From assembly GCA_031266495.1 (NCBI GenBank), contig JAISAX010000710.1:1-5887 (forward strand): a DNA stretch of 5,887 bases, read 5' to 3'. Under the pieces are notes generated by a model. That model searched no databases. It had not been told where the DNA came from and was given only the letters and a program-made list of their open reading frames with translations. The position numbers were made by a program, and so were the translations under genes. This document shows positions 5,883-5,887 of the stretch, piece by piece. Source of the DNA: Opitutaceae bacterium. GTDB taxonomy: Bacteria > Verrucomicrobiota > Verrucomicrobiae > Opitutales > Opitutaceae. The stretch's first letter is position 1, and each line of letters begins with the position of its first letter.

Positions 5883-5887
5883 GCCGC

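Overview
The window looks like chromosomal DNA from a very GC-rich bacterium with strong C-ending codon bias. The S1 sequence style, the lack of Shine-Dalgarno (SD) sequences before both plus-strand genes and the type of orphan protein in the middle suggest Verrucomicrobiota, perhaps Opitutaceae. That placement comes from pattern recognition, not a search.

Layout: positions 1-151 hold the tail of an unseen upstream transcription unit, with a C-run and a good intrinsic terminator. Positions 152-348 are the rpsA leader. Positions 349-2019 (+) encode ribosomal protein S1 with six S1 domains. Positions 2020-2271 are non-coding, with a run of 26 C, several small hairpins and a short direct repeat. 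Positions 2272-3030 (-) encode an unrecognised 252-residue protein, convergent with rpsA. Its upstream side (3031-3301) carries a trinucleotide-periodic tract and then an array of 21-bp palindromic repeats. Positions 3302-3598 are a divergent intergenic region with a strong G-quadruplex-type tract. Positions 3599-5824 (+) encode a complete, probably cytoplasmic GH36 alpha-galactosidase. The window ends in another C-run.

The two plus-strand genes are ordinary: a core translation gene and a sugar-hydrolase gene with no visible transporter or regulator partner. The unusual part is the block of about 1.2 kb between them. It combines an orphan two-part protein, an array of dyad repeats at a two-helical-turn spacing in its presumed leader, a CA-rich low-complexity leader, and hairpin or direct-repeat DNA overlapping its 3' end. 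No enzyme, transposase or CRISPR component is visible, so any functional system here is a hypothesis. A second theme is long C homopolymers on the coding strand beyond the plus-strand genes, which could affect Rho-dependent termination, G4 formation on the opposite strand, or slippage.
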